From the NCBI GenBank assembly GCA_963801045.1, contig CAWDDC010000004.1:620001-684000 (forward strand): a stretch of DNA of 64,000 bases, in the 5' to 3' direction. Under the pieces are notes generated by a model that worked only from the letters and a program-made list of their open reading frames with translations, made no database searches and had not been told where the DNA came from. The DNA comes from JACCWP01 sp963801045. Its GTDB lineage: Bacteria > Actinomycetota > Actinomycetes > Propionibacteriales > Nocardioidaceae. Both the position numbers and the translations under genes were made by a program. Positions within the stretch are counted from its first letter, which is position 1, and each line of letters begins with the position of its first letter. Shown here in pieces: positions 40,480 to 49,145 of this stretch.

Positions 40480-42423
40480 ATGCGCCAACATCGCCGCCCC
40501 TACCGTCTGACCGCCGCACTCCTGCCCACCGCCGCCATGGTGGGCACGCTGCTGGTGGTCGCCGTTCCCTCGGCCGGCGCAGCCGCTCCCGACGGGTACG
40601 TGGCCTCCGGTCCGGTGACACCGGTCGTGCAGCAGGTGCCGGTCGGCGGCGTCGACCCGGCCGCTGCCCGCGCGCTGGCCGACGAGCGGGGACGCAACGC
40701 GCTGCACGGCGTGGTCGCGCTCTCGGCGCCGGTGCCCGCCACCGGCTACGCCGCGGTCGGCGCGGTGTGGGACCAGGCGGCCGACACCTCCGGACAGCGT
40801 GCGTCGGTGCGGACCGAGACCGACGGCGACTGGTCGGCGTGGACCGCGCTGCACACCGACCCCGAGCACGGACCCGACCCGGGCACGGTCGAGGCCGCCG
40901 GGTCCCGCCCCGGCACCGACCCGTACGTGGTGGGCGACGTCGACGCCGTGCAGCTGCGGGTGTCGGGCCGTCCCGGTGACCGGGCGCCTGCGGGTCTGAC
41001 CCTCGTCGTGATCGACCCCGACGCGGAGCAGGACCAGTCCGCGGCGCGCCTCGGCCGGCCGCACTACCGCGCGACGGACGGCAACGACGTGGCCACTCCG
41101 CGGCCGGGCATCTACTCCCGCGCGCAGTGGGGCGCCGACGAAGGGATGCGGGACGGGTTCGCCGGCTACGGCGAGATCAGCGGCTCGTTCGTGCACCACA
41201 CGGTCAACGCCAACGACTACTCCGCCAACCAGGTCCCGTCGATCCTGCGCTCCATCTACGCCTACCACGTGCAGGGACGCGGCTGGAGCGACATCGGCTA
41301 CAACTTCCTCGTCGACCGGTTCGGCCGGGTCTGGGAAGGGCGCTGGGGCGGCATCGGACGCGCCGTCATTGGTGCGCACACGCTGGGCTACAACGAGGAG
41401 TCGTTCGCGATGTCCGCGATCGGCAACTTCGAGAACGTCCAGCCCCGCAAGGCCATGCTGCGCGCCTACTCCCGGCTGTACGCGTGGAAGCTCAGTCTCT
41501 ACGGCGTCGCCGCGCAGTCGACGGTGCGCATCGACGGCGACTCGTTCCGGGCGGTCAACGGTCACCGCGACGCCGCGTCGACGGCCTGCCCGGGCCGGCA
41601 CCTGTACGCGAGGCTCGGCCGGATCCGTACGACGGCCACCAACCACCAGTCCGGCTGGGCCGGTCGGGGACTGGGCCGCTCGGTGGTCGGCGATCCCCGA
41701 CCGGACCTGCTCGTCCGCGACGGTGCGCAGCTGCGGGTGCTGGCGGGCGACTCCAGCGAGCAGCTGCTGACCGAGTCCGGCACCGTCCGGGGGAGCTGGG
41801 AGTCGTACTCGTGGCTGCGGATCGTCGGCGACTGGAACGGCGACGGTCGCCGGGACCTGATGGGACGCGAGGACGGCGAGCTGTGGCTGTTCCCCGGCCT
41901 CGGCAACGGGCGCTTCGGCGCGCGGGTCGGCGGCTGGGACGGCTGGGGATCGCGGACGATGCTCACCCCGCTCGGCGACTGGACCGGCGACGGTCGGCCC
42001 GACCTCGCCGCCCGGCTGCCCGGCGGCACGCTGTGGCTGTTCCCCGGACGTGGCGGCAAGGGCGTGCGCGACGGCTACGCGCTGGGCGGCGGCTTCGGCG
42101 ACGTCGGGCGGGTGCTCGGCGTCGGCCGGTGGAACGCCGACGGCGCGCCCGACCTGATGACCCGCGACCGCGACGGCGCCCTGTGGCTGTGGCGTGGCAA
42201 CGGTCCCGGGGGACTGCTGCAGTCGCGGCGGGTTGCGACCGACGCGAGCCGGTACGACCTGATGCTCGGCAGTGGCGACCTCGACCGGGACGGAAACCCC
42301 GACCTGGTGGCCCGGGACCGCACCAGCCAGCAGCTGTACCTGCTCCCCGGCACGTCCGGCGGCTCGCTGGGCCGGCGGGTGCCGATCGCTGGTGGCCCGA
42401 CGGCCGGTGACCTGCTCGGCTAG
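40480..42423 (+). CDS. Secreted N-acetylmuramoyl-L-alanine amidase (PGRP type) with FG-GAP repeats
   Basis: 647 residues from ATG 40480. Signal peptide to about residue 35 (VAVPSAGAAA). After about 170 beta-rich residues comes a PGRP/amidase_2 domain: IYSRAQWGAD, SFVHHTVNANDYS with the first zinc ligand at His 239/240, WSDIGYNFLVDRFGRVWEGR, and NGHRDAASTACPG with the second His at 362 and Cys at 370. The C-terminal 260 residues contain FG-GAP-like blades with repeated GDWNGDGRRDLMGR and RDRDGNPDLVAR calcium-loop motifs. It should cut peptidoglycan stem peptides outside the cell, with the propeller binding the wall or a partner. Confidence 0.9.
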   Translation: MRQHRRPYRLTAALLPTAAMVGTLLVVAVPSAGAAAPDGYVASGPVTPVVQQVPVGGVDPAAARALADERGRNALHGVVALSAPVPATGYAAVGAVWDQAADTSGQRASVRTETDGDWSAWTALHTDPEHGPDPGTVEAAGSRPGTDPYVVGDVDAVQLRVSGRPGDRAPAGLTLVVIDPDAEQDQSAARLGRPHYRATDGNDVATPRPGIYSRAQWGADEGMRDGFAGYGEISGSFVHHTVNANDYSANQVPSILRSIYAYHVQGRGWSDIGYNFLVDRFGRVWEGRWGGIGRAVIGAHTLGYNEESFAMSAIGNFENVQPRKAMLRAYSRLYAWKLSLYGVAAQSTVRIDGDSFRAVNGHRDAASTACPGRHLYARLGRIRTTATNHQSGWAGRGLGRSVVGDPRPDLLVRDGAQLRVLAGDSSEQLLTESGTVRGSWESYSWLRIVGDWNGDGRRDLMGREDGELWLFPGLGNGRFGARVGGWDGWGSRTMLTPLGDWTGDGRPDLAARLPGGTLWLFPGRGGKGVRDGYALGGGFGDVGRVLGVGRWNADGAPDLMTRDRDGALWLWRGNGPGGLLQSRRVATDASRYDLMLGSGDLDRDGNPDLVARDRTSQQLYLLPGTSGGSLGRRVPIAGGPTAGDLLG

Positions 42424-43397
42424 CGGGACGGCGAGCCGGACGCGGCGGTCCACGCCTTCCAGGCGCTGGCCATCATCTCGTCGACGGTGTGCGACATCCG
42501 CCAGCCGAGGTCGCGGGCCGCAGCCTCCCCGCTCGCGACGATCCGGGCCGGGTCGCCGGCTCGGCGGGGTTGCACCTCGGGGGTGAAGTCGATGCCGGTG
42601 GCGCGGGCGATCGAGGCCATGATCTCGGCGACGCTCATGCCGTCACCGCTGCCGAGGTTGTAGACGGGCGCGAGCTCGCGGCCCTCGGCCAGCGCCTTCG
42701 CCGCCGCCACGTGCGCGTCGGCCAGGTCGCCGACGTGCAGGTAGTCGCGCACGCAGGTGCCGTCCGGCGTCGGGTAGTCGTCGCCGTAGATCTGGGGCGT
42801 GCGTCCCTCGGTGAGCGCCTTGAGCACCAGCGGCACGAGGTTGTGCGGGCTGGCGTCGTAGAGGTCGTCGTACGCCGACCCGACGACGTTGAAGTAGCGC
42901 AGGCTGGTGTGCCGCAGCCCGGTCACCCGGAAGACGTTGCTCAGCAGCCACTCACCGATCAGCTTGCTCTCGCCGTACGGCGACTCGGGGCGGGTCGGTG
43001 TGTCCTCGCTGACGAGGTCGACGTCGGGCGTGCCGTAGACGGCTGCGCTGGACGAGAACACGATGTTGCCGACACCGGCGCGGTGCATGGCCAGCAGCAG
43101 CCGGCGGGTGCCCTCGACGTTCTGCTCGTACGTGTGCAGGGGACGCTTGACGGAGACGCCGGCGTACTTGAACCCGGCCAGGTGCACGACCCCGGTGACG
43201 TGGTGCCACTTGAGCACCCGGGTGAGCAGCTCGGTGTCGAGGACCGTGCCGCGGTGCAGTGACACGTCGTCGGGGACGAACGACGCGTGCCCGCTGGACA
43301 GGTCGTCGACGACGACGACGTCGAGCCCGGCCGCCGCGAGCGCGCGCACGACGTGGGCACCGATGTAGCCGGCGCCGCCGGTGACCATCCAGCTCAT
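42420..43397 (-). CDS. galE: UDP-glucose 4-epimerase
   Basis: 325 residues from ATG 43397. Short-chain dehydrogenase of the extended type: MVTGGAGYIGAHVVRAL at the N-terminus, FSSSAAVYG with Ser 116, and the YxxxK pair in SPYGESK (Tyr 141, Lys 145). LRYFNVVGSAYDDLYD and RDYLHVGDLADAHV match GalE rather than dehydratases. It gives UDP-galactose, the substrate of Glf. It converges with the amidase gene and shares 4 nt at the stops. Confidence 0.92.
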   Translation of the reverse strand: MSWMVTGGAGYIGAHVVRALAAAGLDVVVVDDLSSGHASFVPDDVSLHRGTVLDTELLTRVLKWHHVTGVVHLAGFKYAGVSVKRPLHTYEQNVEGTRRLLLAMHRAGVGNIVFSSSAAVYGTPDVDLVSEDTPTRPESPYGESKLIGEWLLSNVFRVTGLRHTSLRYFNVVGSAYDDLYDASPHNLVPLVLKALTEGRTPQIYGDDYPTPDGTCVRDYLHVGDLADAHVAAAKALAEGRELAPVYNLGSGDGMSVAEIMASIARATGIDFTPEVQPRRAGDPARIVASGEAAARDLGWRMSHTVDEMMASAWKAWTAASGSPSR

Positions 43398-43407
43398 GGG
43401 GTGGAGC

Positions 43408-44130
43408 CTAACCAGCCAGCGACCCGGCCCGGACGTCCGGCCGCTCCGCCGTCAGCGCCGCCGGGTCGGGGCTCGTGAGCAGCACCAGCGAGCCGCCCAC
43501 CACCAGCGGGGCGAGCACGGTGTCGACCAGCCCGTCGCGGGTGCAGGGGCCGACGTCGGTGGCGAGCCGGTCGCCGGCACCGAGTCCCAGCGCCTCCGCC
43601 CGGCGCTCGGCAGCCGCCAGCAGCCCGGCGTGGTCGTGGTCCTCGGTGGCTGCGCTGGCGGGGCCGGGCGGGTCGTACGCGACCAGGTCGTCCGGCTGCC
43701 CGAGCACCTCGGCGCCGGCGTCGAGCCCGCCCGCGGGCACCGGCACCCGTGACCGCCCGCCGAGCGGCGCCAGGCCGACCACGACCAGCCGGTCCGCAGG
43801 CGCCACCTCCCCGGCGTCGGCGACCACCGGCACGTCGGCCGCGCTGTCCGAGCCTGCGGGCAGCACCACGGCACCCACCGACCAGCAGGCCAGCGGCCAG
43901 GCGACCGAGAGCCAGTGCGTCGGCAGGTCGAGACGGATCCGCTCGGCTGCCTCGACCTCGGCGACGTCCTGCAGCAGGCCGCCGATCTTCGCGACCCAGT
44001 TGGCGAGGGTGGCCCGGCTCAGCTCGACCCGTGCGCCGCTCGGCGGGTCGATCCAGGTGACGGCCGGGCGGCCGGGGTCGTCGCGCAGCAGGTCGGCGAG
44101 CAGGGCAGGGACGGTGGGGGCAGCGGGCAC
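43408..44130 (-). CDS. TIGR03089 family protein (truncated AMP-binding-like)
   Basis: 240 residues from GTG 44130. It resembles only the N-terminal part of acyl-adenylating enzymes (LLRDDPGRPAVTWIDPPSGAR and LSRATLANWVAKIGGLL), without the P-loop TSGTTG and the catalytic C-terminal domain. This matches the actinobacterial TIGR03089 family, whose role is unknown. In M. tuberculosis the homolog Rv3268 also lies in the neighbourhood of an LCP gene and fbiAB, as here. Confidence 0.8.
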   Translation of the reverse strand: MPAAPTVPALLADLLRDDPGRPAVTWIDPPSGARVELSRATLANWVAKIGGLLQDVAEVEAAERIRLDLPTHWLSVAWPLACWSVGAVVLPAGSDSAADVPVVADAGEVAPADRLVVVGLAPLGGRSRVPVPAGGLDAGAEVLGQPDDLVAYDPPGPASAATEDHDHAGLLAAAERRAEALGLGAGDRLATDVGPCTRDGLVDTVLAPLVVGGSLVLLTSPDPAALTAERPDVRAGSLAG

Positions 44131-44139
44131 CGCGTCACG

Positions 44140-44622
44140 CTAGCGGGGCGGCGCCTCGGCGCCGCGTTGACGCAGCACCTCGAGGATGCGACTGCTCGAG
44201 TCGGTCTTGTCGTCGCCGCCGACGCCGAACCGCATCTCGATGCCGGCCTCCTCGCAGGCCCGCGTCTCGTGGTCGGGGATCTCGTCGACCCCGCGCCTGT
44301 CGCCGCCGTTGCAGAACACGATCCTCGCGTCCGGGTAGCGCTGGCGAACGGTGCGCAGCGAGTCGCCGACACCGGGACCGTCGTCAACCGCGACGAACCC
44401 CTCGTCGACGACCCGCAGGGCGAGCACCAGCCGCAGCCGGTCGTGCTCGGAGGTGATCTCGACACCCTTCTTGGCCCGTTGCTGCGCGTCGTTGTTCACG
44501 ACGGCGACCAGTCGGTCGGCCCCGTCGTGGGCGTCCTCCATCAGCATCAGGTGGCCGACGTGCAGCGGGTTGAAGTAGCCGCTCACCACGGCGACCACGG
44601 CCGGCTGAGCGTCAGGCACCAT
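44140..44622 (-). CDS. Cytidylyltransferase-like (HxGH) nucleotidyltransferase
   Basis: 160 residues from ATG 44622, which lies inside the end of the DUF3105 gene. The N-terminal VVSGYFNPLHVGHLMLMEDA holds the HxGH motif (residues 21-24) of glycerol-3-phosphate cytidylyltransferase, RfaE and related enzymes; the second motif of the family, near SSSRIL, is present as TDSSSRILEVL. It activates a phosphorylated small molecule with CTP or ATP; the substrate cannot be told. Nearby envelope genes would suit an activated sugar or polyol. Confidence 0.78.
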   Translation of the reverse strand: MVPDAQPAVVAVVSGYFNPLHVGHLMLMEDAHDGADRLVAVVNNDAQQRAKKGVEITSEHDRLRLVLALRVVDEGFVAVDDGPGVGDSLRTVRQRYPDARIVFCNGGDRRGVDEIPDHETRACEEAGIEMRFGVGGDDKTDSSSRILEVLRQRGAEAPPR

Positions 44623-45391
44623 CGGGCTCGAGCGAGTTGGACTGCGGGTAGTCGTCCATGAACTGCTCCAGCGCCTCGCCGCTGGGCTGCTCGCAGTACA
44701 ACCAGACACCCTCGCCCTGGCCCTCGGCGGCGTCGTCGCCCTCGGCCAGCCAGCGGGCCAGCGCCACGTGGGTGCCCTCCGGGAACGGTTTGCCGTCGGA
44801 CTCGGTCCAGGGCGCGGCCACGAACTTGTTCGCGTTGTACTCGGCCTGGTCGTCGACCTCCTCGACGCTGCCGACGTCGAACTTGGCCGCCAGGTCCTCA
44901 ACGGTCTGCAGCTGGGCGGCGTCATCGGCCACGGTCTGGTCGTACCACAGGATCGTGTAGCCGTGCTCCAGGTTGTGCACCAGCTCGGCCACCTCCGGGC
45001 GGTCCTCGGCGGTGTAGAACTTGCGACCGAACTCGGCCGGCTGGGGCCGGTGCGGACCGAACGCCGGCGGCGCGTCGGCGTAGGGGATCGGGGTCGGCGG
45101 CTCGATGTGCTCGGAGCTGCCCTCGGCCGGCTTTGTCACCACGTCCTGGCAGGCGGCGGCGTCGGCGCTGACCCCGATGTCGGACAGCGGCTTGCCGGCC
45201 AGCTCGTCGTCGGCCTTGTTGTCCTGGTACAGCTTCCACCCGGTCAGGCTGACGATCACCAGCGCGATCACGACACAGACCACCACCACGGTCATCGTGC
45301 GGCGACGCTCCGCGCGCTGCGCCTCACGCTGCAGCCGCTCCATCCGCTCGCGCCGCTCGTTGCGCTCGGTGTTCTTGTCCTTCTTCGCCAC
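44612..45391 (-). CDS. DUF3105 membrane-anchored protein
   Basis: 259 residues from ATG 45391. A highly charged N-terminus (MAKKDKNTERNERRERMERL) precedes one transmembrane helix (about 34-54), then the extracellular DUF3105 domain with IPYADAPPAFGPHRPQPAEF and LVHNLEHGYTILWYD, the most conserved block with two His. A Cys (AAACQD) and another (WLYCEQP) may pair. The family is common in actinobacteria and has no known function. It overlaps the nucleotidyltransferase gene by 11 nt. Confidence 0.85.
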   Translation of the reverse strand: MAKKDKNTERNERRERMERLQREAQRAERRRTMTVVVVCVVIALVIVSLTGWKLYQDNKADDELAGKPLSDIGVSADAAACQDVVTKPAEGSSEHIEPPTPIPYADAPPAFGPHRPQPAEFGRKFYTAEDRPEVAELVHNLEHGYTILWYDQTVADDAAQLQTVEDLAAKFDVGSVEEVDDQAEYNANKFVAAPWTESDGKPFPEGTHVALARWLAEGDDAAEGQGEGVWLYCEQPSGEALEQFMDDYPQSNSLEPDGA

Positions 45392-45446
45392 GGTGTCCTC
45401 TGCTGGTCGTCTCGTCCGGTGCCGGGTCGACGTGTGGTCGCCGAGT

Positions 45447-46454
45447 CTACGGAGCCGGGCTCAGCCGCCACGTCCACACCTGCGGGTCGGGACCCCGCGG
45501 CTGCGCGTCGACGACGAGGCCCTGTGCCCAGCCGAGCACCCCCAGGCGCTCGGCCAGCACGCCCGCTGCGTGCGCGTCGCCGCGGGCCTCGACCACTGCG
45601 CGCTCAGCACCGTTCCCGGCGTGGAACTCGACCGTGAGCGGCACCCCGTCGGCCGCCGCGGCCACCACGCCGGCCAGGTCACCGTCGCCGCGCGCGAAGC
45701 CGCGCCGGTTGCCCGGACCACGCCGAACGGCCGCCTGCACGGCGTCGAGGGCGCCGAGCCCGAACAGGTCGTCGGACTCCGGCCGCACCAGCGCCGTCGC
45801 TCCCGGGCCGTGCTCGCCGGTGGGGAGCACCAAGCTTCCGAGACCGCCGACCACGGCGACGGGGGTGAGCGCGTCCTTGCGGAGCACCAGCTCGGCGGCA
45901 CCGGCCACCTCGTCGGCCACGGCCGGGGCGGTCACGGCGAGCTCGGTGCCGTACGCATCGGTGCTGCCCGCGAGGTCGACCATCGGAGGCAGGCCGGCAC
46001 AGCCGACGGCGATGTCGGTCTGGCCGTCGCGCCAGGCCCGCCCGGCCGTGTCGGTGACGACCACGGCGACGTTGCACCCCGACCCGGCGGCCAGCCCCTC
46101 GCGGAGCGCTCGCGCGGACGCGTCGGGGTCCAGCGGCAGGGGCACCACCGTTCCCGGCTCGGTGTTGGACGCGTCGACGCCTGCTGCTGCGAGCACCAGC
46201 CCGTGCCGGGTGCGTACGACCCGCAGCGGGCCGCGGCTGGCGACCAGGTGCTCGGTCTCCTCGTCGACGACGTCGTCGCGGTCGGCGACGCGGCGGCGGC
46301 CCTCGGTCTTGGCGACTGCCTTGCTGGACACGCAGAGCACGTCGCCCTCGGACAGGGCGTCCGGTCCCAGGGCGACGAGCAGCAGGGCGGCCAGGTCGTC
46401 GCCCGGGCCCAGGCGCGGCAGACCCGTCACCGGCCGGACCTGCAGGGTGGTCAC
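45447..46454 (-). CDS. fbiB: Coenzyme F420-0:L-glutamate ligase (FbiB N-terminal type)
   Basis: 335 residues from GTG 46454, overlapping fbiA as GTGA. Residues about 1-245 are the CofE ligase domain: DVLCVSSKAVAKTEGR, VASRGPLRVVRTRHGLVLAAAGVDASN and VVVTDTAGRAWRDGQTDIAVG. It adds glutamates to F420-0. The C-terminal part is only about 85 residues, whereas mycobacterial FbiB carries a roughly 200-residue FMN/nitroreductase domain that reduces dehydro-F420. The tail here (LTVEFHAGNG, VVEARGD) is not that domain, so the reduction step must be done elsewhere. Confidence 0.9.
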   Translation of the reverse strand: MTTLQVRPVTGLPRLGPGDDLAALLLVALGPDALSEGDVLCVSSKAVAKTEGRRRVADRDDVVDEETEHLVASRGPLRVVRTRHGLVLAAAGVDASNTEPGTVVPLPLDPDASARALREGLAAGSGCNVAVVVTDTAGRAWRDGQTDIAVGCAGLPPMVDLAGSTDAYGTELAVTAPAVADEVAGAAELVLRKDALTPVAVVGGLGSLVLPTGEHGPGATALVRPESDDLFGLGALDAVQAAVRRGPGNRRGFARGDGDLAGVVAAAADGVPLTVEFHAGNGAERAVVEARGDAHAAGVLAERLGVLGWAQGLVVDAQPRGPDPQVWTWRLSPAP

Positions 46455-47440
46455 GCCGGTGCTGCCAGGTCGGCGGCCAGGTCGAGCGCCGACCGGGCCA
46501 TGGCCGCCGCCGAGCCGACGTCGGGCATCAGCAGCGGGACCGCGCGGGTGGCCAGCCCCGCCGCCTCCAGCACCGGCACCGCGGACGCGTCGGTCTCGTC
46601 GACCAGCCACCCGTCGAGCACGCCGCCGCGGTCGCGCGCACCGTAGTGGGCGCCGACGCCTGCGGCCGAGACCTCCACACCGAGGTGGCGCAGCAACGGC
46701 GCCGCCATGCCGCGCACGGCCGCCCCGCCCACGATCGGCGACAGGCCGACCACGGTGGCCGAGGTGGCGCGCACGGCGTCGCGCAGCCCCGGCACCGCCA
46801 GCACGGTGCCGACGGAGACGACGGGGTTCGACGGCGGGACCAGCAGCAGGTCGCACTCGGCGACGGCCTCGAGCACGCCGGGTGCCGGTGCGCTCTGCTC
46901 GACGCCGACGAACACCACGTCTCGTACCGGGGGCTCGGCGTGCAGCCGCACCCAGTACTCCTGGAAGTGCACGGCCGCCCGCTCACCGTCGCGGTCGACC
47001 ACGACGTGGGTCTCCACCCGGTCGTCGGTCATCGGCAGCAACCGCACGGCGGGGACGAGGCCGTCGAGCCAGCGGGCGCACAGCGCGGCGGTCACGTCGG
47101 ACAGCGGGTAGCCAGCCTGCAGCATCTGGGTGCGCACGACGTGGGTGGCCAGGTCCCGGTCGCCCAGGCCGAACCAGGTCGGCTCGACGCCGTACGCCGC
47201 CAGCTCGTCCTTGGCCTGCCAGGTCTCGTCCCGCCGGCCCCAGCCGCGCTCCTCGTCGATCCCGTCGCCGAGGGTGTACATGACGGTGTCGAGGTCGGGG
47301 CAGATCTTGAGGCCGAACAGCCAGATGTCGTCGGCGGTGTTGCCGATGACCGTCACCTCGTCGTCCGGGCCCAGGGCGCGCAGCAGCCCGCGCAGGAAGC
47401 GGGCGCCGCCGATGCCGCCGGACACGGCCGTGATCCGCAT
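46451..47440 (-). CDS. fbiA: 2-phospho-L-lactate transferase / F420 precursor synthase (FbiA/CofD)
   Basis: 329 residues from ATG 47440. SGGIGGARFLRGLL at residues 7-20, VIGNTADDIWLFGLKICPD and GWGRRDETWQAKDEL are family signatures, and VPPSNPVVSVGTVLAVP forms the GTP/GDP-side loop. It joins the phosphoenolpyruvyl (or lactyl) unit to the deazaflavin Fo to make the F420-0 precursor. Together with fbiB it shows that the organism makes F420. Confidence 0.94.
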   Translation of the reverse strand: MRITAVSGGIGGARFLRGLLRALGPDDEVTVIGNTADDIWLFGLKICPDLDTVMYTLGDGIDEERGWGRRDETWQAKDELAAYGVEPTWFGLGDRDLATHVVRTQMLQAGYPLSDVTAALCARWLDGLVPAVRLLPMTDDRVETHVVVDRDGERAAVHFQEYWVRLHAEPPVRDVVFVGVEQSAPAPGVLEAVAECDLLLVPPSNPVVSVGTVLAVPGLRDAVRATSATVVGLSPIVGGAAVRGMAAPLLRHLGVEVSAAGVGAHYGARDRGGVLDGWLVDETDASAVPVLEAAGLATRAVPLLMPDVGSAAAMARSALDLAADLAAPA

Positions 47441-47477
47441 GGTGCCAGTCTCCCCGGTGTCCGGCCGGCACCGGTGC

Positions 47478-47543
47478 GCGGCCCGGCAGCGGCCCGACAG
47501 CGGCCCGGCAGCGGCCCGGCAGCGGCCCGGCAGCCGGCCGGCA
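47478..47543. repeat. Six tandem 11-bp repeats upstream of fbiA
   Basis: Unit GCGGCCCGGCA, with four perfect copies, one with a single change (second) and a last degenerate one. They lie 38-103 nt upstream of fbiA and 65 nt before the next gene, in the divergent promoter region. An 11-bp period is close to one helical turn, so each unit presents the same DNA face. Confidence 0.85.
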
Positions 47544-47607
47544 GCGCACCCTGTGGCACCCTTGTCCGATTCGTGACCTGCGCCACCACCGAGACCGGGG
47601 AGGTCCC

Positions 47608-48504
47608 GTGCCCAGCCTGTCGACGTCACCGCCGCGTGAGCGCGCCGCTCTGGTGCTGCTCGGCTACACCGGGCTGGTGCTGCTGATCAACTTCGTCCTG
47701 CTGTTCCCCGGCGACGCCGACTTCTCGGTCAAGGCGACGCAGCTCAGCGGAGCGTTCGTCAACCCGCTGTACGTGGGGCTGCTGGTGGGTGCGGTCGCGC
47801 TGGTGACGTACCGCGAGCACACGCCGCTCGCGCGACCGGTGACCATCGGGGCGCTCGGCGTGCTCGGCGCGATGGCGGCCTGCGCCGTCCTCACCTGGCT
47901 GGCGGGCCTCGCCGTCGACACCGGACCGTTCAGCCAGCCCACCGGCCTCGGTGGCGTGGCCCGGGCCGGCAAGGTCGGCGGCACGTTCCTGATGCTGCTC
48001 GGGCTGGCGCTGATCGGCGCCGCCGGCTACTACGTGCTGGCGCAGCTCGCGAAGCTGCCGGCACCGGTCCGGAAGCCGCGCCCGCAGCAGCCCATCGCAC
48101 AGCCGCCCGCGCACCAGCCGGTGCCCCAGCCGGTGGCGGCGGGCTGGGGGCAACCGGTCGCGGAGCCGGAGCAGACCCGCGACTTCTCCGCACCCGACCT
48201 GACCTCACCGGTGCCCGAGCCCGCCCCGTTGCGGGACCCGGTCGCCCCGGCGCCGGTCGCGCCACCGGAGCCGGTTGCGCCGCCGGAGCCCGTTGCGCCG
48301 CCGGAGCCTGTCCCCCCGCCGGAGCCGGTGGACCCGCCCCAGCCGGTGGAGCCCGCCCCGACGCCCGAGCCGGTGCCGGAGCCGGCGCCGGAGCCCGTGC
48401 CCGACCCGGTGCCCGACCCGGTGCCCGACCCGGTGCCCGACCCGGTCGACGCGGACGACGAGGACGACGACGACCGGCCGATCTGGCGGCCGCCCGGCAG
48501 CTGA
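47608..48504 (+). CDS. Membrane protein with long Pro/Glu/Val-rich C-terminal tail
   Basis: 298 residues from GTG 47608. Four transmembrane helices fill the first 150 residues (including ALVLLGYTGLVLLINFVLLF and FLMLLGLALIGAAGYYVLAQL), followed by about 140 residues of low-complexity PEPV/PDPV repeats that end in an acidic stretch and DDRPIWRPPGS. The tail is predicted to be cytoplasmic and disordered, perhaps a spacer or docking region. The family is not recognised. It is divergent from fbiA. Confidence 0.7.
   Translation: MPSLSTSPPRERAALVLLGYTGLVLLINFVLLFPGDADFSVKATQLSGAFVNPLYVGLLVGAVALVTYREHTPLARPVTIGALGVLGAMAACAVLTWLAGLAVDTGPFSQPTGLGGVARAGKVGGTFLMLLGLALIGAAGYYVLAQLAKLPAPVRKPRPQQPIAQPPAHQPVPQPVAAGWGQPVAEPEQTRDFSAPDLTSPVPEPAPLRDPVAPAPVAPPEPVAPPEPVAPPEPVPPPEPVDPPQPVEPAPTPEPVPEPAPEPVPDPVPDPVPDPVPDPVDADDEDDDDRPIWRPPGS
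48397..48444. repeat. Four perfect 12-bp tandem repeats (VPDP codons)
   Basis: GTGCCCGACCCG repeated four times without a single difference, coding for VPDP units in the membrane-protein tail. Perfect nucleotide identity suggests recent slippage expansion; the unit length keeps the frame. Confidence 0.9.
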
Positions 48505-48628
48505 CCCGACCAGCTGCCCGACCAGCTGACCCCAGCTGAGCTGTGCCCGGGTTGTCGCGAATAGACGCCCGGACGGCTTCCGCACACCCTCTCGAGCCCG
48601 ATCTTCGGGTCCGATACCACCGTACGGC

Positions 48629-48660
48629 TTGACTATCGTGCATTGACAGGCATGTAATTT
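48629..48660 (+). promoter_or_regulatory. AT-rich promoter-like region upstream of whiB2
   Basis: In an intergenic region of 268 nt, this stretch has TTGACT (48629), TTGACA (48643) and TAATTT (48655), the most AT-rich DNA for several kb. TTGACT and TAATTT are 20 nt apart, which is loose for a housekeeping promoter. The GTG start lies about 110 nt downstream. The segment just before it (48505-48545) only holds four AGCTG direct repeats. Confidence 0.4.
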
Positions 48661-48772
48661 CAGTCGTGTCATTCGGTACGGGCCCGCGAACCCGTACCCG
48701 GCACGCGTCAGAGCCGGCAGCCGAGTCAGCAGGACCGGTGATGTGGGCACGAGGGTCGAGGGAGGCAAGACC

Positions 48773-49030
48773 GTGCGGGACTTCCAGGTACTCGACGGTG
48801 AAGCCGAGAACGAGCTGTTGTGGCAGGAGCGTGCGCTTTGCGCACAGACGGACCCGGAGGCGTTCTTCCCGGAGAAGGGTGGCTCCACCCGCGAGGCCAA
48901 GCGGGTGTGCCTCACCTGCGACGTCCAGGCCGAGTGCCTGGAGTACGCGCTGGGACACGACGAGCGGTTCGGCATCTGGGGCGGGTTGTCCGAGCGCGAG
49001 CGGCGGAAGCTGAAGAAGCGGGCGGTCTGA
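48773..49030 (+). CDS. whiB2: WhiB-family transcriptional regulator (WhiB2-like)
   Basis: 85 residues from GTG 48773, with GGGAGG 7 nt upstream; GTG 48743 would add 10. The four iron-sulfur cysteines are at 23, 46, 49 and 55 (C..CxxCxxxxxC), GIWGG is at 67-71 and the basic RERRKLKKR tail follows. It resembles WhmD/WhiB2, which is linked to septation and acts with sigma factor. The genome context (fbiA before, manB after) is the same as for Rv3260c. Confidence 0.93.
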   Translation: MRDFQVLDGEAENELLWQERALCAQTDPEAFFPEKGGSTREAKRVCLTCDVQAECLEYALGHDERFGIWGGLSERERRKLKKRAV

Positions 49031-49145
49031 CCGCCGGGCGTCCCGGCGGCACCCGGTCGCTAGAGTGACCGGGCCGCCGGACCGAGCGCCGACGCACATG
49101 ACGGCGGCTTCCCCCGCTCCCTGACCGCAGAAGGTGCCGCCGCGC

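Noticed and set aside
43408..44130. Complete acyl-CoA synthetase or adenylation enzyme
   Set aside because: Only about 240 residues, without the P-loop and the C-terminal domain; it fits TIGR03089 instead.
47478..47543. CRISPR-like repeat array
   Set aside because: The units are 11 bp and directly adjacent, with no spacers and no cas genes.
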